Source: Hyphomonadaceae bacterium (lineage in GTDB: Bacteria > Pseudomonadota > Alphaproteobacteria > Caulobacterales > Hyphomonadaceae). From it: a DNA stretch of 64,000 nt. The translations under genes were made by a program, and so were the position numbers. The stretch's first letter is position 1. Each line of letters starts with the position of its first letter. This document shows, piece by piece, positions 48,992 through 58,305 of the stretch. The stretch is from positions 1 to 64,000 of the forward strand of contig JAUYPV010000049.1 in assembly GCA_030697555.1 (NCBI GenBank), in the 5' to 3' direction. The notes beneath the pieces were generated by a model. That model worked only from the letters and a program-made list of their open reading frames with translations, was not told the DNA's origin and did not search any database.

Positions 48992-50671
48992 ATGTCTATG
49001 ATTTTTCGCTCCCTTCGCTGCTCGGTGACCCTACTCGCGTGCGCCGCCGCGCTGAGCGCGTGCACATCCGTCCCGCCCCCACTTATTTTGACGGCGGCGA
49101 GTTGCACGGCGCTATCGGGAACGACAATCGCGGCGACGGATATTGGCTTGCCCACCAATGGCGCGCGCGTCACCGCCGCGGAGTTTGTCGCCGCGAACGC
49201 TGAAGGGGCGCCCGAGCATTGCCTGGTGTCGGCGGACATCGACCCGGTCGATCAAACGGCGCCGGATATTCAAATGCACATTGCCTTGCCGACCAACTGG
49301 AACGGCAACGCGCTCATGCATGGCGGCGGCGGCCTCGATGGCTTCATCCCGGACGTCACTGGCAATCAACCGATATCGCGCCTTGCAAGAGCGCCGTTGG
49401 CGCGCGGCTATGCCGTGTTTGGATCCGATGGCGGGCACCAGGGGCCGAGCCCCGCCTTCGCGGCCAATCGAGAATCCTACCTCAATTATCTGGGTGAAGC
49501 GCTGAAGAAGACCCATGACGTGTCGCTCGCGATCATCATCCGTACCTATGGCCGAGATCCCGAGAGAAGTTATTTTATGGGGAGCTCTCGCGGCGGCGCT
49601 GAAGGTCTTGCCGTCGCCGCACGGTGGCCGGACGATTGGGACGGTGTTGTATCGCTCTATCCGGCGCGCAGCGGCGAGAGCGCACTGATGATGTTCGGGA
49701 TGCTCGTTCGAGAGCAAGTGCTTGCAGCACCTGGCGCATGGCTTTCACCGCAAGATCGAGGCCTCCTCTTTGACGCCGCGCTTGAGCGCTGTGACACCCT
49801 CGACGGCGCCGAGGACGGTGTCATCAGCAACATCCGCGAATGTCGTGCAGTCTTCGATCCCGCGGCCGCGCGCTTGCGCGGCGCCCCGCTGCGCTGCGAG
49901 GGCGGGGCGGATTTGGGCGACAATTGTCTTTCCGATGCGCAAATTCGCGCAATTCGCTTGATCGATCAGCCGGCGCGTTCAACCTTTCCGGAAGCGACGG
50001 GCGATGCCGCCTTCCCGGGCTACAACATCCTCACCTCGGATTCCGGACGCCCGTCTGCATATGGAACGCCGGGCTTCGTGAGCTTTGGACTTGGCGCCAA
50101 TGAGCCTGGCCTGCCGTTCCGCCCAGGCATGTCGCTCAGCACGTTCTTCACCCAGGCGTACTTCCAGGCATTTCTTGGCTTGGGGCCGAGCTTTGATCCG
50201 TATGCGCTCGATCTCGACAATCCGCCCGAGGCAATCCGGGCTCGCTTCGCGGAGATCGCACGCCTAGACACCGCGGACACCGATCTCACGGGCTTCGCCG
50301 CGCGGGGCGGCAAATTGATCCTCATCCACGGGACCGACGATATGTTGATCAGCCCGCGATGGAGCGAGCACTTCTATGCGAACGCGCGCCAGCGCCTCGG
50401 CGAGGGACGCACGCAGAGTACCATTCGCTACTACGAAATTCCCGGTTACAGCCACGGCTCCAGCGACGTCTTCGATGCTTCCTTTGACACGTTGACGGCG
50501 CTTGCGAATTGGGTCGAACGCGGCGTCGATCCGGCCGAGCGTGAAGTCGTGGCCGATCCCTCCGATGACACGACGAGGACGCGACCGCTTTGCCTCTATC
50601 CACGTTTCGCGCGCTACGGCGGCTCTGGAGACATGAATTCGGCCGCGTCCTTTGTCTGCGCCGAGCGCTAA
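48992..50671 (+). CDS. Tannase/feruloyl-esterase-family lipoprotein
   Basis: Lipobox LSAC; YFMGSSRGGAEGLAVAARWPDDWDGVVS; C-terminal HGTDDMLISP...YSHGSSD. Confidence 0.9.
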   Translation: MSMIFRSLRCSVTLLACAAALSACTSVPPPLILTAASCTALSGTTIAATDIGLPTNGARVTAAEFVAANAEGAPEHCLVSADIDPVDQTAPDIQMHIALPTNWNGNALMHGGGGLDGFIPDVTGNQPISRLARAPLARGYAVFGSDGGHQGPSPAFAANRESYLNYLGEALKKTHDVSLAIIIRTYGRDPERSYFMGSSRGGAEGLAVAARWPDDWDGVVSLYPARSGESALMMFGMLVREQVLAAPGAWLSPQDRGLLFDAALERCDTLDGAEDGVISNIRECRAVFDPAAARLRGAPLRCEGGADLGDNCLSDAQIRAIRLIDQPARSTFPEATGDAAFPGYNILTSDSGRPSAYGTPGFVSFGLGANEPGLPFRPGMSLSTFFTQAYFQAFLGLGPSFDPYALDLDNPPEAIRARFAEIARLDTADTDLTGFAARGGKLILIHGTDDMLISPRWSEHFYANARQRLGEGRTQSTIRYYEIPGYSHGSSDVFDASFDTLTALANWVERGVDPAEREVVADPSDDTTRTRPLCLYPRFARYGGSGDMNSAASFVCAER

Positions 50672-50751
50672 GTCGAACTTCGGATGAACGCGCTCGCCAG
50701 GGACAATCGCGTCCTGCTTTTTCGACCTGGCGACTTGTGAGCGAGATCAAC

Positions 50752-51582
50752 ATGAAAAGCGTATTTCGGGCCGATGCGCTCGCTGGAAAGACCGCGTTCG
50801 TTGCCGGCGGCACGAGCGGCATCAACCTTGGCATCGCCACCCGCCTTGCACAGCACGGCGCGAAAGTAACGCTGCTCGGCAGGAACGAGCTAAAGGCGAA
50901 CGACGCGGCCCAATCACTCCGCGCGGGAGGCTTTGACGCGATGGCGGTTTGCGCGGATGTGCGCGACTACGGCGCCGTGGAAGACGCGCTCGGCAAAGCG
51001 GCGCAACGATATGGGCAGTTCGACATTGTGGTTTCCGGCGCCGCGGGAAATTTCGTTGCGCCGGTGCTTGGCATGTCCGCCAACGGCTTTCGCGCCGTGG
51101 TCGACATCGATTTGATCGGCACCTTCAACGTCTGCCGCGCCGCGTTCGTGCATTTGCGACGCCCTGGCGCCGTCGTTCTTAACATCTCCGCGGGGCAAGC
51201 GGTGAACGCGCGTCCCTATCAAGCTCATGTCTCGGCCGCCAAGGCCGGCGTCAACATGCTGACAAAGGCGTTGGCGATGGAATGGGGCCCCGCCGGCGTG
51301 CGCGTGCTCGGCATTTCACCTGGGCCGGTCAAGGACACCGAGGGCATGCGTCGTCTGACCCCGACCGCGGAAGCCGAGAAGGCGCTCTGTGACACGATCC
51401 CGCTGCGCCGCTACGCGCAGGCGCGAGAACTTGGCGATCTGGCCGTGTTCCTGTCGAGCGATGCCGCCGGTTACATGACCGGCGCGATCGTCGATTGCGA
51501 TGGCGGCAGTCAGTTGGGCGACGCGAGCGCCGATTCCATCCCCGCTGAGTTTCTCACGCACGACGACGACGCGAAGACCTAA
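50752..51582 (+). CDS. SDR oxidoreductase (2,4-dienoyl-CoA/enoyl-CoA reductase-like)
   Basis: KTAFVAGGTSGINLGIATRLAQHGAKVTLLGRN...GAAGNFVAPVLGMSANGF...AAKAGVNMLTKALAMEWGP. Confidence 0.85.
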   Translation: MKSVFRADALAGKTAFVAGGTSGINLGIATRLAQHGAKVTLLGRNELKANDAAQSLRAGGFDAMAVCADVRDYGAVEDALGKAAQRYGQFDIVVSGAAGNFVAPVLGMSANGFRAVVDIDLIGTFNVCRAAFVHLRRPGAVVLNISAGQAVNARPYQAHVSAAKAGVNMLTKALAMEWGPAGVRVLGISPGPVKDTEGMRRLTPTAEAEKALCDTIPLRRYAQARELGDLAVFLSSDAAGYMTGAIVDCDGGSQLGDASADSIPAEFLTHDDDAKT

Positions 51583-51615
51583 CAGCAAACGCCGCTGCGG
51601 CGCCGGCTTCTCGAT

Positions 51616-52407
51616 CTATGCGCCCGTGAAGTTCGCGCGCCGCTTCCCGACGAAGGCGGCGACGCCCTCCTTGAAATCAACCGACGCCGCGGCGCGCTCC
51701 TGATGGGAGGCCTCCAAGTCGAGTTGCTCGGCAAAGCTGTTGGCGGCGCTCGCGGCCAACATTCGTTTCAGCTGGCCATAAGCGCGCGTGGGTCCCTTCG
51801 CGCGGTCCATCGCCAATCACTTAGCGGCCAAGGCGAGATCGTCGTCTTCATACCATTGACAAGCGGGACCCCAGGCGACCGCCTCCCGGGCGGCGACCTT
51901 TTGGCCGAGCATCATCATGGCCATGGCGCGCCCGGCGCCGACCAGACGCGGTACGATCCAAGACGCGCCGCCGTCAGGCACGAGGCCCACGCGAATAAAG
52001 GCCTGCAGGAAATAGCCCGGACGAGCAACCAGCACCACGTCGGCGGCGAGCGCCAAACCGCAACCGACGCCGGCGGCGGCGCCGTTGACCGCGCATACGA
52101 TCGGCTTTGCTCTCCCGCATGCCTTGTAGCAGCGGGTTCATGACATCGCGCAGCATCGCGCCAACTTCCGGCGCCGCGCCGCCCGCTTCTTCGTTTGACA
52201 CGGCGACAAGATCAGCGCCGCTGCAGAACGCGCGCCCGGCGCCGGTGATCAAGACGGCGCGAACAGATCCATCACCCAGCACTTCGCCCGTCGCGGCCGC
52301 GAGCCTTGCAGCATGGAGAGGTTGATGGCGTTCAAGCGCGCCGGGTCGTACAAGGTCACGACCGCGAGCGGCCCGTCGCATTCGACGATGATCTTGTCGA
52401 AGCTCAT
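51616..52407 (-). pseudogene. Enoyl-CoA hydratase, multiply frameshifted
   Basis: MSFDKIIVECDGPLAVVTLYDPARLNAI / VRAVLITGAGRAFCSGADLV / LALAADVVLVARPGYFLQAFIRVGLVPDGGASWIVPRLVG / RANFTGA lie in successive different minus frames. Confidence 0.8.
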
Positions 52408-52453
52408 TTCATTGCCTTGCCTGGATCGAAGAACGATGCGACGCGCGCGACGC

Positions 52454-53371
52454 TCATGTCTTTTGCGGCACGAGCTCCAACTTCCGACCTAGCCTCTCCT
52501 CGAGACCCGTCTTGGATTGCGAGATCTTGTCGGCGTGGCGGGCGCGTTCGAAATTGGTGGCCTCGCCCCAGCGCGCTTGCAGATCCTCGGCGGCGAAATC
52601 TTCCTTGAAGAAGACGCCCTCGGTCTGCTCCCACCGCGTTTGCGACACCCAGCCACCGCCAACCTCGAAGAGCTTGCCTGAGACCGGACATGTCTCGTGA
52701 CCGAGCAAGACGACCGCGGGCGTCACATATTCCGGCTTCAAGGCCTCAAGCACTTCCTTCGGCAGCACCGTCGCCGTGAGCCGTGAACCGGCGGTCGGCG
52801 CGACCGTGTTGCAGAGCACGTTCTTCGCCGCGCCCTCGATCGCCAAGGTCTGGGCCAGTCCGAAGAGACCGATCTTGGCGGCCGCGTAATTGGCCTGTCC
52901 GAAATTTCCGTACACACCCGCGACCGACGTGGTCATTACGATGCGCCCGTAATTGGCGTTGCGCATATGCGGCCAGGCCGCCTTGGTGACCTTGTAACTG
53001 CCATAGAGGTGAACGCGATAGATCGTGTCCCAATCAGCGTCACTCATCTTGGCGAAAGAGGCGTCGCGCAGAACGCCCGCGTTGTTCACCACCACGTCGA
53101 CCCGACCAAAGACGTCCAGCGCCATCTGAACCAGTTTATCGCCCTCCTCGACGCTATCGGTGTTGGCGACCGCCTCCCCGCCCGCGGCCTTGATTTCGTC
53201 GACGACGGATTGTGCGACGTACTTGCTGGCGCCCTCGCCGGCGATGCTGCCGCCCAGATCATTGACGACGACCTTGGCGCCGCGCCGCGCGAAGTCCATG
53301 GCGTGACTTTTTCCCAGGCCATTGCCGGCGCCGGTGACGATGACAACGCGATCGTCAAAACGAAGCGACAT
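52454..53371 (-). CDS. SDR-family hydroxyacyl-CoA dehydrogenase-like protein
   Basis: VVIVTGAGNGLGKSHAMDFARRGAKVVVNDLGGS, VVVNNAGVLRDASF, YAAAKIGLFGLAQTLAIEGA. Confidence 0.9.
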   Translation of the reverse strand: MSLRFDDRVVIVTGAGNGLGKSHAMDFARRGAKVVVNDLGGSIAGEGASKYVAQSVVDEIKAAGGEAVANTDSVEEGDKLVQMALDVFGRVDVVVNNAGVLRDASFAKMSDADWDTIYRVHLYGSYKVTKAAWPHMRNANYGRIVMTTSVAGVYGNFGQANYAAAKIGLFGLAQTLAIEGAAKNVLCNTVAPTAGSRLTATVLPKEVLEALKPEYVTPAVVLLGHETCPVSGKLFEVGGGWVSQTRWEQTEGVFFKEDFAAEDLQARWGEATNFERARHADKISQSKTGLEERLGRKLELVPQKT

Positions 53372-53409
53372 ATCTCGAACTCCCATTTCTCATTCTATCT
53401 TCGCGGATC

Positions 53410-53829
53410 TCAGCTGACGGCCACCACCGCGTGTCCATTCAGGGTCTCGCGCCCATCCTGGGCGGTCGCAATCAGGTTCAAGCGCAGGCGCTGTTCACCC
53501 TCGGCCTCGAACTTCTCGATGATAGTCGCCTTGCAAGTGATGCGGTCATGCACTTGCGTGATCGACACGAAGCGCGCGGCGAACTCTCTCAGCCGGCCGA
53601 TCCCCGCCCAACTCGTCACCACCCGCGTCAACACGCCAAAGGACAACATCCCGTGCGCGAACACATCCGGCAAGCCGGCAGCCTTCGCGAAATCCAAATC
53701 GATATGCACCGGATTGTGGTCGCCAGACGCCCCCGCATATAGCGCGAGCGTCGCGCGCGAGATCGGTCCAAACTCGACGTCCGGTAAGGTCGCGCCGACT
53801 TCCGCCGCGCTAAGATCGAGCTCACTCAT
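53410..53829 (-). CDS. MaoC-like hydratase
   Basis: YAGASGDHNPVHIDLDFAKAAGLPDVFAHGMLSFG hot-dog hydratase motif. Confidence 0.9.
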   Translation of the reverse strand: MSELDLSAAEVGATLPDVEFGPISRATLALYAGASGDHNPVHIDLDFAKAAGLPDVFAHGMLSFGVLTRVVTSWAGIGRLREFAARFVSITQVHDRITCKATIIEKFEAEGEQRLRLNLIATAQDGRETLNGHAVVAVS

Positions 53830-54341
53830 CGCGATCCATCCTTCGCATCCGGGAGGCGGTGCAGCAGTGTCCGTCGCGATCGCATCAACACGCCGCGCTT
53901 GGGATGCGTGATGGTCGACTCGGTGACGACAAACTCCATCGCCCCGCCCTTCTTGTCGTAGAAGTCGACGACCTTCGAGGCGAACAGAACCTCCTCGCCT
54001 GCATAGATCGGGGCGTCGTAGAAATAGCGCTCGTCTCCGTGGAGCAGATACCGAAAGTCACAAACCACAACGTCCAAGAGCGACGGCAACGCGCGTCGTC
54101 CGCGCTCCTCGTTGGCGGCGGCTTCCACGACCATGAAGAAAGACGCAGGCGCCACGAGATCGTGGTGGCCCGCGGCGTGGGCGACGTCGGCGTCGAAATG
54201 GATGAGATTGGTTTCGCCGAGCACCTGCGCGAAGAAACGAACGCGCTGGCGCTCGATCAGCACCGGCACCGCCTCGAGCGTCACACCCAAGGCGCCCCGA
54301 TCGAAGATGCCTCTGGGATTGACCAGGACTTCAGAACTCAC
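53826..54341 (-). CDS. MaoC N-terminal-domain-like dehydratase subunit
   Basis: VRFFAQVLGETNLIHFDADVAHAAGHHDLVAPASFF; overlaps partner MaoC gene by 4 nt. Confidence 0.82.
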   Translation of the reverse strand: MSSEVLVNPRGIFDRGALGVTLEAVPVLIERQRVRFFAQVLGETNLIHFDADVAHAAGHHDLVAPASFFMVVEAAANEERGRRALPSLLDVVVCDFRYLLHGDERYFYDAPIYAGEEVLFASKVVDFYDKKGGAMEFVVTESTITHPKRGVLMRSRRTLLHRLPDAKDGSR

Positions 54342-54405
54342 GGCGACGCCACCTTCTCGTTTTCACAAACGTTTCTTCGTCCCCGCACGAAGCGGGGTCG
54401 CTCTC

Positions 54406-55599
54406 TCACGATGTCTTTTCATAGAGCGTGACGACACAGGCGCCGCCGAGCCCCAGATTGTGCTGCAGCGCGTGACGAACGCCATCGACCTGTCGGGCGC
54501 CCGCAGTCCCGCGCAATTGATGCGTGAGCTCGTAACATTGCGCGAGACCGGTGGCGCCTAGCGGATGGCCTTTCGACAAAAGGCCGCCTGACGGATTGGT
54601 CACGACCTTGCCGCCATAAGTGTTGTCGCCATCGGCGATGAATTTCTGCGCGCCACCTTCTGGACAGAGACCTAGGCTTTCGTAAGTGATGACCTCATTG
54701 TGCGCGAAGCAATCGTGCAGCTCCACGACGCGGATATCATCCGGGCCGACGCCGGCGCGTTCGTAGACGCTCTTGGAAGCACGCTCCGCCATGTCGCGAC
54801 CGACCAAGTCGATCATGCTGCCGGAAGCGAGCGACACTGGCCGATCCGTCGTCATCGCTTGCGCGGCGATCTTCACCTGCGACGCGATGGCGTGCTTCTT
54901 GGCGAAGGCGGCGGAAACGAGGATCGCCGCCGCCGCGCCGCATGTTGGCGGGCAAGCCATCGGCCGGGTCATCACACCGGGCCAAACCACGGGCGAGTTT
55001 AGCACTTCCTCTTCGGTCATCACGTTCTTGAACAACGATAGAGGATTGTGCGAGGCGTGGCGGCTGGCCTTCGCTCGCACGCGCGCGAAATCGTCCAGCG
55101 TCGTGCCATATTTCCGCATGTGCTCGCGGCCCGCGCCGCCGAAGTATCTGAGCGCTAGCGGCAGCTCGACATCGACAAGTTCGTCGCATGTGCGATCGAA
55201 GTCCGCGAATGGGCTTACACGATCGGCGAAGATCGCGGCGATGGCGCCCGGGCTCATTTGTTCGAAACCAACCGCCAGCACGCACTCGGCCGCCCCGCTC
55301 TCCACCGCCTGGCGCGCCAGGAAGAGCGCTGTCGAGCCGGTGGAGCAATTGTTGTTGAGATTGACGATCGGGATCCCGCTCATCCCAGCTTGGTAGATGG
55401 TGCGTTGCCCCGCGCAGCTGTCGCCATAGACGTAGCCAGCATAGGCCTGCTCAACGAGCCCGTAGTCGATCCCCGCATCGCGCAGAGCGAGCCCGATGGC
55501 TTCTGCGCCCATCTGGTCATAAGCCGCGTTCTGGCCAGGCTTGGTGAACTGAATCATCCCGACACCCGCCACAAGCACCGCGCGTTCCGCCGAAACCAT
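54406..55599 (-). CDS. Thiolase / SCP-x-like acyl-CoA thiolase
   Basis: NLNNNCSTGSTALFLARQAVESG, NPSGGLLSKGHPLGATGLAQCYELTHQLRG. Confidence 0.9.
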   Translation of the reverse strand: MVSAERAVLVAGVGMIQFTKPGQNAAYDQMGAEAIGLALRDAGIDYGLVEQAYAGYVYGDSCAGQRTIYQAGMSGIPIVNLNNNCSTGSTALFLARQAVESGAAECVLAVGFEQMSPGAIAAIFADRVSPFADFDRTCDELVDVELPLALRYFGGAGREHMRKYGTTLDDFARVRAKASRHASHNPLSLFKNVMTEEEVLNSPVVWPGVMTRPMACPPTCGAAAAILVSAAFAKKHAIASQVKIAAQAMTTDRPVSLASGSMIDLVGRDMAERASKSVYERAGVGPDDIRVVELHDCFAHNEVITYESLGLCPEGGAQKFIADGDNTYGGKVVTNPSGGLLSKGHPLGATGLAQCYELTHQLRGTAGARQVDGVRHALQHNLGLGGACVVTLYEKTS

Positions 55600-55664
55600 C
55601 TTCTTCTCCTCGAACTTGCCTATTCTATCGCGGACACCGCGAGATCGCGACGCTCCAAACTGTT

Positions 55665-56807
55665 TCAAATGGATCGCGACACGACTTCGCGCATGATCTC
55701 GGAAGTGCCGCCATAAATGCGTTGCACACGCGCGTCGCGCCACATGCGGGCGATCAGGACCTCGTTCATGTAGCCGGCGCCGCCATGCAATTGCAGCGCG
55801 GCGTCAGTGATCTCCCACTGCGTTTCCGTATGCCAATACTTCGCCGCCGAGGCCTCGGCCGCGGTGAGTTTACCCTTGATGTGACGATCGAGGGCCCAGT
55901 CAGCGTGCGCCCAGCCGACTTGCAGCTTCGCTTTCATGTCCGCGAGGGAGAATCGCGGATGCTGAAACTCGAAGATGGCCTTGCCGAACGCACGCCGATC
56001 CTTGGTGTAGTTGACGGCTTCGTCGAAGGCGCGCTGCGCGGCGCCTTGGGCGAAAATCGCAATGGACAATCGTTCCTGCGCAAGTTGGTTCATCAAACAG
56101 GAAAAGCCCGCACCCTCAGCGCCCAGGAGATTGCTTGCGGGGACACGCACGTCCTCAAAAAAGAGCTCGGACGTGTCGGCGGAATGCAGGCCGATTTTGT
56201 CGAGATTTCTTCCGCGCTTGAACCCGGCTCGATCGGCCTCGACAAGCACGAGCGATATTCCCTTGGCCCCCGCGTCCGGATTGGTCTTGGCGACAACAAT
56301 CACCAAGTCAGCCGTCTGGCCATTCGAAATGAAAGTCTTTGAGCCGTTGACGATGAAATCACCGCCGTCACGCCGCGCCGAGGTTCGAATGCCCTGAAGA
56401 TCAGAACCTGCCCCAGGTTCTGTCATGGCAATGGCGACAACCACGTCGCCAGAAACCATCTTCGGCAGATAATGTTGTTTTTGCTCTTCAGAAGCGTAGC
56501 GCTCCAGATAGCTGACCGAGATGTCCGACTGGATCATCGACGGCAACATCACGCCCGCGTAGCCCGACTCCTCGTTGAGGACAGCATTGCAGCGAAAGTC
56601 CAGCCCGAGCCCTCCATACGCCTCCGGCACAGTGGGACATAGAAGGCCCGCCGCGCCGCTTGCCTTCCAATACGACCGATCAACGACGCCTTGCCGCTCC
56701 CAGCGATCGTAATTCGGCGCAATCTCGCGCTCGAGAAAGCGACGGGCGGTGTCGCGAAGCTGATCGTGCTCGGCGGCATAAACAAAGCGCCCCTCCACAT
56801 TCAGCAT
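55665..56807 (-). CDS. Acyl-CoA dehydrogenase
   Basis: VVAIAMTEPGAGSDLQGIRTSARRDGGDFIVNGSKTFISNG...QLHGGAGYMNEVLIARMWRDARVQRIYGGTSEIMREVVSR. Confidence 0.95.
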   Translation of the reverse strand: MLNVEGRFVYAAEHDQLRDTARRFLEREIAPNYDRWERQGVVDRSYWKASGAAGLLCPTVPEAYGGLGLDFRCNAVLNEESGYAGVMLPSMIQSDISVSYLERYASEEQKQHYLPKMVSGDVVVAIAMTEPGAGSDLQGIRTSARRDGGDFIVNGSKTFISNGQTADLVIVVAKTNPDAGAKGISLVLVEADRAGFKRGRNLDKIGLHSADTSELFFEDVRVPASNLLGAEGAGFSCLMNQLAQERLSIAIFAQGAAQRAFDEAVNYTKDRRAFGKAIFEFQHPRFSLADMKAKLQVGWAHADWALDRHIKGKLTAAEASAAKYWHTETQWEITDAALQLHGGAGYMNEVLIARMWRDARVQRIYGGTSEIMREVVSRSI

Positions 56808-57707
56808 TTTCGCTCCCGCCGACACGCCCCAGACGCCCCAGTGTTCGTGGAAGCAAACACCGCACATGCTGGTGCGTCCAATTCATTGCTCTGCCGTTTT
56901 ATGTTTTCAGCGAATGGATCGAAGTCGGCTGGTTTCATCCAAGTCGTTCGATATCGGAGCTTCGATTGCGTCGCGGGCGCGCGGGTTCACAAAACCAGCT
57001 CGCGCTATTGACGACACCCGACTTTCACTGGAATTGCAAAACGTACACAAGGCACGATCCGCTCTACGGCTGCAGCGTCATGCTGGCGCCGACGGCTCAC
57101 CAATTCGCACAGACAAGACAGACGAGTTTGAAGCAGGTTTCTGCCAAGTCTCTGCCCTTGATGTGTTTGATTGGGTGTCGCGGTCGCGGTGGCGTCACTC
57201 TGCCTAGGCGCGCAGCTGCGCAGATCCTCGCGGCGGGCGATGCCAGCATCACGGAGAACCTTCGTCAGTTTCCACCAAGCTACGTTCTGGACATGCTGGA
57301 GCGGACCGCGGGAGCCGACATACTCGAGGGCGGGCCTACGGAGCCAGCCAAGCATGCGCTCGAAGAGCTTCGATTGGGCGGCGTACTTGTTCTCAAAAGC
57401 CCTGCCGACGAATCAATTGTCGAGACATGATCTTCCGCGACAGGGATTGTCACCCGGAGGGCCGAGACCCCTTGGCTCGGGGCGCAGCCTAAAGCCCGGC
57501 GCGCGGAGCGCGGTCGCCAGGCAACTTCATTTCCAGGTCCCCCTTGTCTGCTCCGGCGAAATTTGAGAGCCTTCCTGCAAGCGTACCCACGCTTCCCCCC
57601 TCCAATGGGAAAGCACTTAACGTGCAGGGCTGAACGACAGCGAACTCGCCATCCGAACATTCGCAAAAGGAGGGATTGTGAAATCATGCTCGAATGGAAA
57701 GTTCACA

Positions 57708-58154
57708 ATGAAACTGTCAGCATCGATCCCGAACCTGAAATCTCAAGCCAAGCGTAAGGCCAAAGAGGAAGGCATTCCTCTTGCCGAAGCTTTGAATCAC
57801 ATCGCCAAGCGCGAGGGGTTCAACAGCTGGAGCCTCCTGGCGAGGAAGGTCGAAGAGCACGAGGAAGCTCAGCGCCAGGAGCTTCCCAAGACTATCACCG
57901 AGCTGCCGCTCACCGGTTTCCTCAGAAAGGAAGCGGTGTCGACCGCCGAAGAGGCCTTCGCAAGGGCGCTGGGCAGAATGGAAGCCCGAAACCCGCGGGA
58001 CGCCAGACGGACCTGGGACGCGGACGCCTATGTCGACAGAGTCCTTACGCCAGACATGCTGCCGATCGACACCGATCATGCGTTGTCCCTGTTCGAGGCC
58101 TTCATCGTCATGGACGCTGTCGAAGCAGCGGCCGATGCCGATGCCGAAGACTAG
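57708..58154 (+). CDS. Small helical protein (DNA/partner-binding-like N-terminus)
   Basis: LKSQAKRKAKEEGIPLAEALNHIAKREGFNSWSLLARK; start chosen at second Met. Confidence 0.6.
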   Translation: MKLSASIPNLKSQAKRKAKEEGIPLAEALNHIAKREGFNSWSLLARKVEEHEEAQRQELPKTITELPLTGFLRKEAVSTAEEAFARALGRMEARNPRDARRTWDADAYVDRVLTPDMLPIDTDHALSLFEAFIVMDAVEAAADADAED

Positions 58155-58164
58155 CCACTGACCT

Positions 58165-58194
58165 GGTCGCCTCCGGAGCGATCCGGGGGCGACC
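58165..58194. terminator. Hairpin between convergent genes
   Basis: GGTCGCCTCCGGA-GCGA-TCCGGGGGCGACC (one mismatch). Confidence 0.6.
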
Positions 58195-58305
58195 GACGTG
58201 GCGGTCTCGTGGTCCGACGGAAGTGAGGTTGAAAGGGCTCGCAGCGGGCAACCCAATGTGCGGACGTTTGCGGCGCCCTGAATGCCGCATGCGATGCGGC
58301 GGCAG

